From: Streptomyces olivochromogenes
GTDB lineage: Bacteria; Actinomycetota; Actinomycetes; Streptomycetales; Streptomycetaceae
Direction: 5' to 3'
Length of the DNA: 64,000 nucleotides
NCBI RefSeq assembly: GCF_021538895.1
Contig: NZ_JADDRL010000019.1
Location: 49,636-113,635 of the forward strand
Part shown: positions 8,697-16,910 of the stretch, piece after piece
Layout of the letters: every line of letters starts with the position of its first letter
Numbering within the stretch: the stretch's first letter is position 1
Made by a program: the position numbers and the translations under genes
Notes under the pieces: model-generated
Database searches by the model: none
What the model saw: only the letters and a program-made list of their open reading frames with translations
What the model was told of the DNA's origin: nothing

Positions 8697-9533
8697 TCAC
8701 AGCCAGTCACCTTCGCTGATATCCAGCGCGAGCGAGTGCTCCACCCGCCAGAACGCGTCCAAGTAGTCGGACGGACTCTGCCTGCCGGACCTCGGAGTCT
8801 TCTCGCTCAGCAGTTCCTCGGTCTCCGGTTTTTCCAGATAGGCCACAAGGTCATCACTGTCCGGGAACTCGAAGATCGTATACGGGCTCCGGAAGAGCGG
8901 GTACACCCCCACCTTGAACGGAACGAACTTCACGGTCACATTCGGCCGCTCGTTGGCCGCAACCAAGACCTCGTACTGCTGCTGCATGGTGGTCGCGGAT
9001 CCGACCTGCCGCCGGAGCGCGGCCTCGTCGAGGATGTAGAAGAACTGCGCCGAGGTGTCCAGCACCTTCTGACGCTTCATACGCAGCTCGACACGCATCC
9101 TGCTTTCGTCCTCCGCCACGCCGAAGGACTCCATCAGCGCCTCGGTATATTCTTCGGTCTGCAACAGTCCAGGAATTACGTTCCGTGCGAAGTCTCGAAC
9201 GATCGAAGCGGATTCCTCGTAGGCGAGAAACGCTTCGAACTCCGGGGACATGATCGCTTTGTACCCCGCGTACCAGGAAGGCTGCCGGGCGGCCCTGGCC
9301 AACTCGACGAATCTGTCCGCCTCATCTCCGGCGATTCCGTATTTGGTCATCAGGACCATGGCGTCAGGCACACTGACGGGCTTCGCCCCGCTTTCGATCC
9401 TGATGACCTTGGAAGGACTCCAACCGAACGACTCCGCGACCTGCTGCTGAGTGAGTTCGGCCTCTTCCCGGCCTCGCCTCAGGCGCTGAGCAAGACGGTG
9501 CCTTGAGTACATGGGATTTTCCGCCATGGTCAC
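8697..9533 (-). CDS. XRE/helix-turn-helix regulator with DUF5753 (WhiJ-like)
   Basis: A 278-aa regulator. The N-terminal HTH (LAQRLRRGREEAELTQQQVA...SPSKVIRIESG, residues about 14-55) is of the XRE/Cro type. Residues from about 95 to the end form the DUF5753 ligand or partner domain (VPFKVGVYPLFRSPYTIFEF). This architecture is that of WhiJ-like developmental regulators, which are usually paired with a DUF397 protein, found here convergently at 8485. Its ATG at 9533 overlaps the stop of the small upstream ORF by four bases (ATGA), suggesting co-translation. An internal ATG at 9527 is an alternative start. Confidence 0.88.
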   Translation of the reverse strand: MTMAENPMYSRHRLAQRLRRGREEAELTQQQVAESFGWSPSKVIRIESGAKPVSVPDAMVLMTKYGIAGDEADRFVELARAARQPSWYAGYKAIMSPEFEAFLAYEESASIVRDFARNVIPGLLQTEEYTEALMESFGVAEDESRMRVELRMKRQKVLDTSAQFFYILDEAALRRQVGSATTMQQQYEVLVAANERPNVTVKFVPFKVGVYPLFRSPYTIFEFPDSDDLVAYLEKPETEELLSEKTPRSGRQSPSDYLDAFWRVEHSLALDISEGDWL

Positions 9534-9781
9534 ATCAGCTCCTCTGGTGCTTCATCAGGTGTCAGCACGTACGCCACACGTGGCGCTTCCGCGCCGTCCG
9601 CAACAGACGTCAACATCCGGGTCCTGCGGAATAAGGCAGCGTGACTCATCACCCGATTGCACCATGTGGCTTGCATGCTCATGCCTGTCCACCAGTCCAT
9701 GTCGCTCACGGCAGAACGAGTCACGACGTCGGGCTTGGGGATACCTTGCCGTCTTCCGCCGTGCACTGACCCGCCATGCTT
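9530..9781 (-). CDS. hypothetical small protein, TTA codon-containing, coupled to the XRE regulator
   Basis: A frame of 83 codons if started at the ATG at 9781. The end is firm: its TGA overlaps the ATG of the XRE gene (ATGA). Family not recognised. The C-terminal part (ADGAEAPRVAYVLTPDEAPEELM) looks coding. Codon use is poorer in G+C than in neighbours, and there is one TTA leucine codon (in HAALFRR), so expression would depend on the bldA tRNA if it is real. The start is uncertain: the frame stays open further upstream into the sigma-factor remnant, and ATGs lie at 9781, 9706 and inside. I keep it because of the overlap and the context. Confidence 0.4.
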   Translation of the reverse strand, partial: KHGGSVHGGRRQGIPKPDVVTRSAVSDMDWWTGMSMQATWCNRVMSHAALFRRTRMLTSVADGAEAPRVAYVLTPDEAPEELM

Positions 9782-9798
9782 CATAGCACACCGTGCCA

Positions 9799-10098
9799 CT
9801 ACGCAAAAACACTTGGCAAGACACGACATCGCAACGCCACTAACGGATGTTGCAGAAGCGATTTCTGACTGCAAGTGGCGTAATTGAGTCGCCCCTCTGA
9901 CATGCCGGACTGCCTCCTGAGCACCCGTACCAGAGCCTCCTGAACCAGGTCGGCCGCCTCCGCGCGGTCGCCGCACAGCAGGAAGCCGTACTGGTTCAGC
10001 TCCGCGCCGCGCTCCCGCGCCAACTCGGACAGCAGCGTTGACCATTCGGCCACATCCCCTCCGATCCCCTCACCCGGCATCACGAACAACTCCCCCAT
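9799..10098 (-). pseudogene. truncated ECF sigma factor (SigE-like), region 2.1 only
   Basis: About 99 codons from the ATG at 10098 (alternative 10080). The stretch LARERGAELNQYGFLLCGDRAEAADLVQEALVRVLRR matches the start of sigma-70 region 2 in Streptomyces SigE-family ECF sigma factors, where it contacts core polymerase. After RRQSGMSEGRL the match stops abruptly, base composition falls, and the frame runs out in unrelated sequence (NYATCSQKSLLQHP). Regions 2.3-4, which read the -10 and -35 elements, are missing. The fragment can therefore not act as a sigma factor. It is most likely a deletion remnant fused to the sequence in front of the small ORF. Confidence 0.6.
9834..9879. repeat. nested inverted repeat
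   Basis: CGCCACT (from 9834) is matched by AGTGGCG (ending 9879). Inside it TGCAG and CTGCA form a second stem around AAGCGATTTCTGA. It lies in a low-G+C pocket on the coding-strand side upstream of the small ORF and XRE regulator, so it is a candidate operator or RNA hairpin for that leftward pair. Only the symmetry is observed. Confidence 0.4.
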
Positions 10099-10281
10099 TT
10101 CGTTGGGGGTTTTCACCAGGCAGTTTCGAACGGGTCGCACAGGATCAGTCGGGCTTGGCTCCGCGGTCGGCGCCGCTCCGTGATGTCGCTCACCCGCGAT
10201 CGGCAAATAGTTCGATCATCGAGCATCCGTCCCATATCGTCTGCTCGTTCTGTCCTGTCGCCTACCGAAGGAACACACCGC

Positions 10282-11412
10282 GTGAAGAGACCCAACGAGT
10301 TGTCCAGTTCGTCCAAGCACCGTGCAGGCCGGCGCGGTGCTCTTCTCATGGCGTCCGCGGGCACCGTCGTCGGCCTGATCACACCGATGACCGTGGTGGG
10401 CACGGCCGACGCCGCGGACGCTCCCGGGGTGTCCACCGCCGCAACTTCCAAGAGGCCTGCCTCCGTTGCCGAGGGGCCGCGGTGGACGGCTGCGGCAGCG
10501 GAGCGGTTCTGGACCAGCCGGCGTATGGCCGAGGCGAAGCCGATCGGGGGTGGCGAATCCTCGGCGGCTGAAAGGCCTTTGTCCCAGCGGGCGTTGTCGG
10601 ACCGCGGCGCGGTGTCGAGGCCCGAAGGCGCTGGCGCCGGTGCCGGTGTGTCCGGTGTCGGCCCGCGGAGCTCGCACTTCGGCGGGCTGGCGATGATCGG
10701 GCGGATGTACATGCAGCGCGGCAGCGGCTCGTACTTCTGCACCGCGAGTGTGATCAAGAGCCGGAACCACAACATCGTGCTGACCGCGGGCCACTGCATG
10801 GACGGCAGGGCCGGCGGCGGCGCGATGGCGTTCGTACCGCAGTGGACGGCGGCCAACCCGCGACCGCACGGCATCTTCCCGGTGGCCATCGACTCCCGGG
10901 GTCGCAGCCGGGTCTGGATCGATCAGCGCTACTACGACCGCGGCCACACAAAGGGTGCCCCGTGGGACGTGGCCTTCGCTCAGGTCGGGGCACGCAGCGA
11001 CGGCAAGAAGGCCCAGGACGTCGTGGGTGCCAACACCCTTGCCACCGGGCGGGGTTACGCGTTTGACCGCATCCGGCTGATCGGCTATCCGAACGCCGAC
11101 CAGCAGCCGCTGACCTGCACCAACTCCACGACCCGCTTCACGCCGACGGACGGCACGCCCGGGTCGTACCTGCGGATCGCCTGCGACGACTACCGGTCGG
11201 GTACCAGCGGCGGCCCATACCTGGCGAACTTCAACTCCCGTACCGGGACCGGTGACGTGGTCGGCAGCATAGGTGGCTGGAAGACCGGCGGGCCCACCGC
11301 CGACATCTCCTACAGCCCGTACTTCGGCTCCGACATCCAGCGTCTGTACGACGCGGCCGTGAACGGCTCCCCGCCCGCCCGGCCCCGCGCGGTGTCCACC
11401 GCGCCGCGCTGA
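10282..11412 (+). CDS. secreted trypsin-like serine protease
   Basis: A 376-aa exported protease. The GTG at 10282 follows GAAGGAAC and opens a Sec signal with hydrophobic core LLMASAGTVVGLITPMTVVG. A propeptide-like, low-complexity stretch follows (to about residue 125). The catalytic triad is visible: His in IVLTAGHCMD near residue 170, Asp in PWDVAFAQ near 229, and Ser in SGTSGGPYL near 309. It belongs to the chymotrypsin-fold, V8-like secreted endopeptidases common in Streptomyces. The pro-region motif (RWTAAAAERFWTSRRMAEA) resembles that of the protease at 24668-26584, so the two are paralogs. It is followed 200 bases later by a secreted tripeptidyl aminopeptidase-like gene, a plausible partner in extracellular protein breakdown. 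Confidence 0.87.
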   Translation: MKRPNELSSSSKHRAGRRGALLMASAGTVVGLITPMTVVGTADAADAPGVSTAATSKRPASVAEGPRWTAAAAERFWTSRRMAEAKPIGGGESSAAERPLSQRALSDRGAVSRPEGAGAGAGVSGVGPRSSHFGGLAMIGRMYMQRGSGSYFCTASVIKSRNHNIVLTAGHCMDGRAGGGAMAFVPQWTAANPRPHGIFPVAIDSRGRSRVWIDQRYYDRGHTKGAPWDVAFAQVGARSDGKKAQDVVGANTLATGRGYAFDRIRLIGYPNADQQPLTCTNSTTRFTPTDGTPGSYLRIACDDYRSGTSGGPYLANFNSRTGTGDVVGSIGGWKTGGPTADISYSPYFGSDIQRLYDAAVNGSPPARPRAVSTAPR

Positions 11413-11615
11413 CCCCACGCCGCGTACATCGCTTCGGACCGATGCACGCCGCCTCCCTCATCGGATCCGGATGAGGGAGGCGTAGCCGTGCGACAGGGGG
11501 AAAACGCGCCAACGCCGCTCCGGGGCAGGGACATCCTCGCCGTGACACAACCCCAGGGCCCTCCGCCTCATCTTGCTTTCCGTCAGCAGCAGAACCGACG
11601 TGAAAGCAGGAAGCC

Positions 11616-13103
11616 TTGCCCAGCGCGACCTCTCTTCTCGTACGACGTGGTGCGGCCGTCGCTGCCGCGTTCGGGCTCGTCACCGTCGCCGGCCCGCAGG
11701 TGGCCGACGCGGCGCCGGCAGCCACGGCCACCGGGCCCGCGGCCCCGCACTGGTCCACCTGCCCCGCGGGCTCCGAAGCGCCGCGCGGTACGTACTGCAC
11801 CACCCTCAAGGTCCCCCTCGACTACGCCCGTCCACGCGGTCGGCAGATCAAGCTCACCCTGTCGGTGGCCGGTGACGCGAACGCCCCGCGCACCCTCGTG
11901 GTCAACCCGGGCGGGCCGGGTGAACCGGGTATCGGCACGGCCCAGTTGGTGTGGAGTCAGCTGCCCGCGGACGTCAGCGCGAAGTACAACGTGGTCAGCT
12001 TCGACCCGCGCGGCGTCGGCGCCAGCACCCCCGTGTCCTGCGGGGACACGAGGCGGCTGATCAAGCATCCGGCCGGGCCGTACACGCCCACGACGGATGC
12101 GCAGGAGCAGGCGCGGCGCACCGTGGCCCGCAAGGTCGCCGAGCAGTGCTACGCGAAGGCCAAGGACCTGCTGCCGTACATCACCACCGAGAACGCGGCA
12201 CGCGACATGGACCGGATCCGTGCCGCGCTGGGCCGCGACAAGATGGACTACCTCGGGTATTCGTACGGAACGAGGCTCGGCGCCACGTACGCGACCCTCT
12301 TCCCGTCGCACACCGGCCGCATGATCCTGGACAGCGTCGTCGATCCGACCGTCACCACCTATGCCTCGCAGTACGAGCAGGATCCGGCGCTTCAGCATCG
12401 GGCCGAGCAGTTCTTCGCGTGGGTGGCCAAGAAGGACGAGACCTATCACCTGGGCACGAGCGCGGCGAAGGTGTCGGCCACGTGGGACGCCGTCCGCAAG
12501 AAGCTGGATGCTCACCCCGCCGGGGGCAGGGCGGGCAGCGCGGAACTCGACGATCTGCTCGCTTCCGGCATGTACACGGATCTGGAGTGGGCGGACGTGG
12601 CCCAGCCCGTCGCCGATTACCGGCGCGGGGATGCGAGCGCCCTGGTCGGCACCACCGACCAGCTCGCCCTCGGCAGCGTTGTCCCGGCCCGGCTCGCCTA
12701 CAACTGCGTGGACGACGCCTGGCCCCGCGACTGGGCGACCTGGCACCGGGAGACTGCTGCGGCAGCCCCCAAGTCCCCGCTGTTCGCCTGGCTGAACAGC
12801 TGGTACAGCGCGCCGTGCGCGTTCTGGAAGGCCCCGACGGCACGCCCCGTGAAGATCGGCTCGGCGCACGTGCCGCCGGTTCTGCTGCTCCAGGCGAAGG
12901 ACGATGCGGCGACCCCCGTCGTGGGCGCACGCCGCATGCACCAGGCACTGACCGGTTCCGGTCTCGTCGTCGCGGGCGGCGGCAACCACGGCCAGTACCT
13001 GTTCGACGGCAACGCCTGCATGGACCGACACGGCAGCCGCTATCTGCTCACCGGACGGCTCCCGGCCGAGGGCGCGACGTGCCCGGCGGCGCCGGCACCG
13101 TGA
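11616..13103 (+). CDS. secreted alpha/beta hydrolase, tripeptidyl aminopeptidase (Tap/SlpD) family
   Basis: A 495-aa exported hydrolase. It starts at a TTG codon (11616) behind GCAGGAAG; no in-frame ATG or GTG precedes the signal peptide (LLVRRGAAVAAAFGLVTVAG, cleavage near ADAAPA). Fold landmarks: oxyanion region VVNPGGPGEPG near residue 95, nucleophile in GYSYGTRLG near 216, acid in QAKDDAATPV near 429, and His in GGNHGQY near 457. The C-terminal domain is the TAP-like module, with several Cys typical of extracellular members. It probably removes tripeptides or releases short peptides outside the cell. It is close to the serine protease upstream but separated by about 200 bases, so co-transcription is uncertain. 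Confidence 0.88.
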   Translation: MPSATSLLVRRGAAVAAAFGLVTVAGPQVADAAPAATATGPAAPHWSTCPAGSEAPRGTYCTTLKVPLDYARPRGRQIKLTLSVAGDANAPRTLVVNPGGPGEPGIGTAQLVWSQLPADVSAKYNVVSFDPRGVGASTPVSCGDTRRLIKHPAGPYTPTTDAQEQARRTVARKVAEQCYAKAKDLLPYITTENAARDMDRIRAALGRDKMDYLGYSYGTRLGATYATLFPSHTGRMILDSVVDPTVTTYASQYEQDPALQHRAEQFFAWVAKKDETYHLGTSAAKVSATWDAVRKKLDAHPAGGRAGSAELDDLLASGMYTDLEWADVAQPVADYRRGDASALVGTTDQLALGSVVPARLAYNCVDDAWPRDWATWHRETAAAAPKSPLFAWLNSWYSAPCAFWKAPTARPVKIGSAHVPPVLLLQAKDDAATPVVGARRMHQALTGSGLVVAGGGNHGQYLFDGNACMDRHGSRYLLTGRLPAEGATCPAAPAP

Positions 13104-13154
13104 GCGCGACCGGCGATGATCTCGCCGGACCGGGCATGGAGTAGAAGTGTCCTC

Positions 13155-13838
13155 ATGGATGTGGGTGTCGAGTACGAGATGATCGCCGTTCCGGCGGGGC
13201 AGGTCACGCTGTCGGACCGGCGGACGGAGCGCAGTTGGACGGTTGAGGTCGCGCCCTGTCAGATCACCAGGTACCCGATCACTCAAGCGGTGTACGCGCA
13301 GGTCACCGGCCTGCGTCCAGGCACCGCCCAGGGGGACCGGCTGCCCGTCGAGGGGGTCTCGTGGTGGGATGCGGTCCGCTTCTGCAACACCCTGTCCCAC
13401 AAGGACGGGCTCACGCCCGCCTACCACTTCCGGGCGGAGGGCGATGACATCGAATGGGACGCCTTCGCGGACGGTTACCGGCTGCCGAGCGAAGCGGAGT
13501 GGGAGTACGCCTGCCGGGCCGGCACGACCGGACCGCGCTACGGGCCCCTGGACGAGATCGCCTGGCATCGCGGCAACTCCCACGACCGCATCCACGAGGT
13601 GGGCGGTAAGCGGCCCAACCCGTGGGGCTTCCACGACATGCTCGGCAACGTGTGGGAGTGGTGCTGGGACGTCTACGACGCCGAGGTCTACGGCAGCTAT
13701 CGGGTGCTGCGCGGGGGCGGCTGGTTCGACGAACACTGGAGTTGCCGGGCCTCCGTACGGCGCCGCAGCCACCCCACGTTCCGCGTCGACGACGTCGGAT
13801 TCCGCGTCGCACGCGGGAAAGCGCCGGAGCAGAGCTAG
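13155..13838 (+). CDS. SUMF1/EgtB-type formylglycine-generating-enzyme family protein
   Basis: A 227-aa protein of the FGE-sulfatase superfamily. The series of family motifs is complete: MIAVPAGQVTLSD at the start, VSWWDAVRFCN, YRLPSEAEWEYACRAG, NPWGFHDMLGNVWEW and VLRGGGWFD, with FRVARG at the end. These proteins form formylglycine in sulfatases or act as C-type-lectin-like binding modules. At this short length (full FGE is about 300 aa) and with no sulfatase nearby, the substrate is unknown. The ATG at 13155 was chosen over 13116 because the family sequence begins just after it. Its TAG stop overlaps the stop of the convergent gene (CTAG). Confidence 0.82.
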   Translation: MDVGVEYEMIAVPAGQVTLSDRRTERSWTVEVAPCQITRYPITQAVYAQVTGLRPGTAQGDRLPVEGVSWWDAVRFCNTLSHKDGLTPAYHFRAEGDDIEWDAFADGYRLPSEAEWEYACRAGTTGPRYGPLDEIAWHRGNSHDRIHEVGGKRPNPWGFHDMLGNVWEWCWDVYDAEVYGSYRVLRGGGWFDEHWSCRASVRRRSHPTFRVDDVGFRVARGKAPEQS

Positions 13839-14308
13839 CGGAGTGATCCGCGCTCGTCGACGTGCACGGTGGGCGCCGCCAAGAACACATCGGCGCCGAC
13901 CGGGCCGTAGGCGATGTTGAAGGTGTCCATCCAGTACGACCAGTCCCGCACCCCCGCGGCACTGCTGAAGCGGTAGTTGAGCTGCCAGCGGACCCACTGC
14001 CCCGGGGCCAGGCGCACAGCCGGGGGCCTGCGCGGCCGGGGCGGTATGGCGAACAGGGGATCCACCCGGGGCTGGACCCGGAGTCGGCCGTCGGTCTCGC
14101 GGAGCTGGACGTTGACGCTGCGCAAGGCTTCCTGACCGTCGTACGGCTCGAAGTCGTCTCGCTCGTGCATGCGCACCACGTGGGCGAGGGAAGGTGCCAC
14201 GACAGGGAGCCTGAAGCCGACCGGAGCCGCGTTCCTGCGTGCGGCGGCGGCTCCTCCCCGGGACTCCTTCGTCCAGGACGTCCGTATCCACTGGACGGTG
14301 ATCTCCAC
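13835..14308 (-). CDS. hypothetical protein
   Basis: A 157-aa soluble protein that I do not recognise. It has no signal peptide or membrane segment. The middle is basic and proline-rich (PRPRRPPAVRLAPGQWVRW), and the C-terminal half (NYRFSSAAGVRDWSYWMDTFNIAYG) looks like beta-strands of a compact fold. It converges on the SUMF1-type gene, sharing four bases at the stop codons. The ATG at 14308 is the first in a good context; the upstream region to the oxidoreductase is only about 120 bases, so the two genes are divergent and may share a control region. Confidence 0.6.
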   Translation of the reverse strand: MEITVQWIRTSWTKESRGGAAAARRNAAPVGFRLPVVAPSLAHVVRMHERDDFEPYDGQEALRSVNVQLRETDGRLRVQPRVDPLFAIPPRPRRPPAVRLAPGQWVRWQLNYRFSSAAGVRDWSYWMDTFNIAYGPVGADVFLAAPTVHVDERGSLR

Positions 14309-14380
14309 GGCTTCCGCCTCCGCGAACTCGTCGATGACCGCACCACCCTATGCGCGGCGAGCATCCGGCTCGGCCTGGTG

Positions 14381-14420
14381 AGAGTTATTATCAAAACGGT
14401 ACAAAACTGGGTAAATCAGG
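14381..14420. promoter_or_regulatory. A+T-rich promoter/operator region before the F420-type reductase
   Basis: The stretch AGAGTTATTATCAAAACGGT and the following TACAAAACTGGGTAAATC are strikingly A+T-rich for this genome. They lie 10-50 bases before the ATG at 14431, between divergent genes. This is the probable promoter and perhaps the site bound by the TetR regulator encoded at 16126-16722. Exact -35/-10 boxes are not clear. Confidence 0.4.
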
Positions 14421-14430
14421 GAAGAGCATC

Positions 14431-15048
14431 ATGACCACACACCGCACCATCGGCGTGCTCGGCGCAGGAGAGGTGGGACAGGCGGTGGCCGACAAGGCCG
14501 TCCATCATGGCCATGAGGTACTCATCGGCAACCGCAGGGGCCCCGAGACCCTCGCGGCCCTCGTGGGCAGGCTGGGGCCGAACGCCCGCGCGGTGACGGC
14601 CGAGGACGCGGCGAAGCCGGAGCTCGTCTTCCTCTCGGTGCCGTTCTCCGCCGTGCCGGAGCTGACGGATCTCACCGACTGGTCCGGGAAGATCGTCGTC
14701 GACGCGACGAATCAGTTCGCGACGGCCAACCCGTACCAGGGCAGGTACGACGTCGGCGATCTCACGGGCAGCGAGTGGGTGGCCCGCCACCTTCCCGGCG
14801 CCCGGGTCGTGAAGGCTCTCAACACCTTGTACGGCGCGTTCATCGCCGCGGAGCCTCGGCATGCGGAAGGTAGGCAGGTGGCCTTCTACACGGGGGACGA
14901 CGCCGACGCGAAGGCGGCCGTGGCCGACTTGCTGGATCAGTTCGGATTCGCCGCGCTGGACCTCGGCGGGCTGCGCGAGGGCGGGCGACTGATGCAGCTC
15001 GACGGTCCGCTCAGCGCGAAGCACCTGCTGCTGCAGGACGTCGACTGA
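14431..15048 (+). CDS. NADPH-dependent F420 reductase-like NAD(P)-binding protein
   Basis: A 205-aa single-domain Rossmann protein. The dinucleotide motif is IGVLGAGEVGQAVADKA at residues 7-23, followed by LIGNRRGPE at the end of the second strand, the usual NADP selector in F420H2:NADP oxidoreductase-like proteins (COG2085). VVKALNTLYGAFI and GDDADAKAAVADLL are further family positions. Start: ATG at 14431, with GGGAAGAG upstream; the open frame from 14350 has no support. A zinc-type alcohol dehydrogenase-like gene follows 44 bases later, so both are probably one transcript. Real cofactor use (F420 or other) is unproved. Confidence 0.85.
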   Translation: MTTHRTIGVLGAGEVGQAVADKAVHHGHEVLIGNRRGPETLAALVGRLGPNARAVTAEDAAKPELVFLSVPFSAVPELTDLTDWSGKIVVDATNQFATANPYQGRYDVGDLTGSEWVARHLPGARVVKALNTLYGAFIAAEPRHAEGRQVAFYTGDDADAKAAVADLLDQFGFAALDLGGLREGGRLMQLDGPLSAKHLLLQDVD

Positions 15049-15092
15049 CGCCTCGAGCGAGCCTCACCCATCAATGTGCACAGGAGGGTCCG

Positions 15093-16100
15093 ATGAACCG
15101 CCGTGCCGTCTACTCCCGTGGCGGCTCGCCCGCCGAAGTCCTGACCGTCGTCGAGGAGCCGGAACCGGCGCCGCCGGAGCGCGGCCAGGTCCTCATTCGC
15201 ACCACGGCCTTCCCGGTACACCCCGGTGATCTCCTGGCGGTCGCTGCCTACCCGGGAGCGGCCGCGAAGCCGGTACCGGCGGGAATCGAGGCCACTGGAG
15301 TGGTGGAGGCGATCGGCCCGGACACGCCGGTGGCGCCGGACGTCAAGGTCGGCGGCCGCGTATCGGTCTTCCCCCAGCCGGGAGCCTGGTCCCAGTGGAT
15401 CGTCGCGGATGCCGAGCGGGTCGTCGCCGTACCGGACGAGCTGTCGGACGACGTCGCCGCGCAGATGCTGGTCAATCCGCTCACCGCCGTGATGCTGAGG
15501 CGTGAGGCCGAGGAGCACCTCGCTCTCGGATATGACGGTGTTCTGGTGCAGACCGCCGCGGGTTCGTCGGTCGGGCGGCTGGTGACGGGCGTGTCCCGGT
15601 TCCACGGCCTGGCGCTCGTCAACGTCGTCCGCAGTGAGCACGGTGCCGCCGGGCTGCGCGAGCGGTTCCCTGAGGTGCCCGTCGTGGCGACAGAGCATCC
15701 GGGATGGGCCGACGAGGTCCGCAGGGCGGCCGACGGCCGTCCGGTCAGCGTGGCGTTCGACGCGATCGGCGGGAAGCTGGCGGAGAGCCTTCTCGACCTG
15801 CTGACCCCGGGCGGGAAGTTGATCAGCTACGGGCTGATCGCCGAGGAGCCGATCTCGGTACACGCCTCGACACTGGTGGGCAAGTCGCTGACACTGCGGG
15901 GCAAGAACATCAGCCGGTGGCTGTCCGAGGCCTCCCCCGAGAGGCGGGCGTCCGACGTCGCCACCGCCGGGCAGATCGCGCGGGGGCTCAGGGATCAGTT
16001 CGACGTGGCCGCCACGTACGGCCTCGGCGAGCTGGCCGAGGCCGTGGAGCATGCGGTACGGCCCGGCAAGGTCGGCACCGTCCTCGTCCGTCCCTGGTAG
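15093..16100 (+). CDS. MDR-family zinc-type alcohol dehydrogenase/quinone oxidoreductase
   Basis: A 335-aa medium-chain dehydrogenase/reductase. The N-terminal GroES-like domain (VHPGDLLAVAAYPG, GIEATGVVEAIGP) is followed by the cofactor domain with VLVQTAAGSSVGRLV near 150 and VAFDAIGGKLAESLLDLLTPGGKLISYG near 222. Structural-zinc cysteines are absent, so it is of the zinc-independent quinone oxidoreductase/enoyl reductase type that uses NADPH. It has a good ribosome site (AGGAGGG) before the ATG at 15093. It sits behind the F420-type reductase gene and converges on a TetR regulator, which probably controls both as an electrophile- or quinone-response module. Confidence 0.87.
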   Translation: MNRRAVYSRGGSPAEVLTVVEEPEPAPPERGQVLIRTTAFPVHPGDLLAVAAYPGAAAKPVPAGIEATGVVEAIGPDTPVAPDVKVGGRVSVFPQPGAWSQWIVADAERVVAVPDELSDDVAAQMLVNPLTAVMLRREAEEHLALGYDGVLVQTAAGSSVGRLVTGVSRFHGLALVNVVRSEHGAAGLRERFPEVPVVATEHPGWADEVRRAADGRPVSVAFDAIGGKLAESLLDLLTPGGKLISYGLIAEEPISVHASTLVGKSLTLRGKNISRWLSEASPERRASDVATAGQIARGLRDQFDVAATYGLGELAEAVEHAVRPGKVGTVLVRPW

Positions 16101-16125
16101 CTCCGGACGCGGTCCCGGGAGCGTG

Positions 16126-16722
16126 CTACTCCGTCGAATCCCGGGGAAGGAGCGCCAAGGCCTGCACCGCGGCCCCGTTGACGACCTCCGGGGTGGCTCC
16201 CGCCTTGCCCAGCGCCTCAAGCCCCCGCAGCACGGCCAGGAGCAGACTGGCGAGGCTGTCCGCCTCCGCGTCAGCGGCCAGCGAACCCTCGCCCTGGGCT
16301 TGCGCGATGCAGTCCCGCAGCGTGCTGTGCAGCCCGCTGATGACCGCGGCGACGCGCTCTGCCACGTCCTCGTCGACGGATGACAGTTCCGCCGCGCTCT
16401 TGGCCATCATGCAGCCGCGCTGCTCCACGTCCCCGGTGATGACTTCGGCGACGTTGCGTACATGCAGCTCCAGCTTGGGCAGGGCGGGGCCCGGGCCGCC
16501 CAGGGCCGTGCGCCAGGCTTCCAGCGCGTCGCCGTTGTAACTGTCGAGAGCCGCCAGGAACAGCCCGTGCTTGTCGCCGAAAGCCCCGTACAAACTCCCT
16601 CGGCCCAGGCCTGTCGCGGCGCTCAGGTCGTCCATGGAAGTGCCGTTGTAGCCCACCGACCAGAACTGGTCGCGGGCGGCTTTCACGACCTCTTCTTCGT
16701 CGAATTGCCGGGGCCGGGCCAT
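16126..16722 (-). CDS. TetR/AcrR family transcriptional regulator
   Basis: A 198-aa regulator starting with MARPRQFDEEEVVKAARDQF. The HTH is DDLSAATGLGRGSLYGAFGDK (residues about 29-49), which is typical of the AcrR/YcdC subgroup that senses electrophiles or quinones. The ligand domain follows and contains a Cys (RGCMMAKSAAEL). The ATG at 16722 was preferred because the 42 extra residues available upstream are not family-like. It converges with the two oxidoreductase genes at 14431 and 15093, its likely targets. Confidence 0.87.
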   Translation of the reverse strand: MARPRQFDEEEVVKAARDQFWSVGYNGTSMDDLSAATGLGRGSLYGAFGDKHGLFLAALDSYNGDALEAWRTALGGPGPALPKLELHVRNVAEVITGDVEQRGCMMAKSAAELSSVDEDVAERVAAVISGLHSTLRDCIAQAQGEGSLAADAEADSLASLLLAVLRGLEALGKAGATPEVVNGAAVQALALLPRDSTE

Positions 16723-16910
16723 GGGCCAACTGTACGTCGCGTTCCGCACCGGTCCGGTGCGAGCACGGCGTCGGGTCCGTCCTGGACAGCCCTTTGTCGC
16801 GACGTCCGTTCCGTCCTCTGGCGGACACGCGTAGACCTCCGGCACCATCTGTCTGCACCGCCTGCACAGCCGCCCCAGAGGAAGCTCGGCCGACCGCAGG
16901 AAGGGTTCCC

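Noticed and set aside
10282..13103. The protease and tripeptidyl aminopeptidase as one operon
   Set aside because: A gap of about 200 bases without coupling, and separate ribosome sites; co-transcription is possible but not supported.
13835..13838. Overlapping stop codons (CTAG) of two convergent genes as a sign of frameshift
   Set aside because: Both genes end normally and their frames are clean; it is a simple four-base convergent overlap.
11583..14291. 902-codon leftward open frame across the tripeptidyl aminopeptidase and SUMF1 genes
   Set aside because: Arg/Gly/Pro-rich shadow; both rightward genes have intact catalytic or family motifs.
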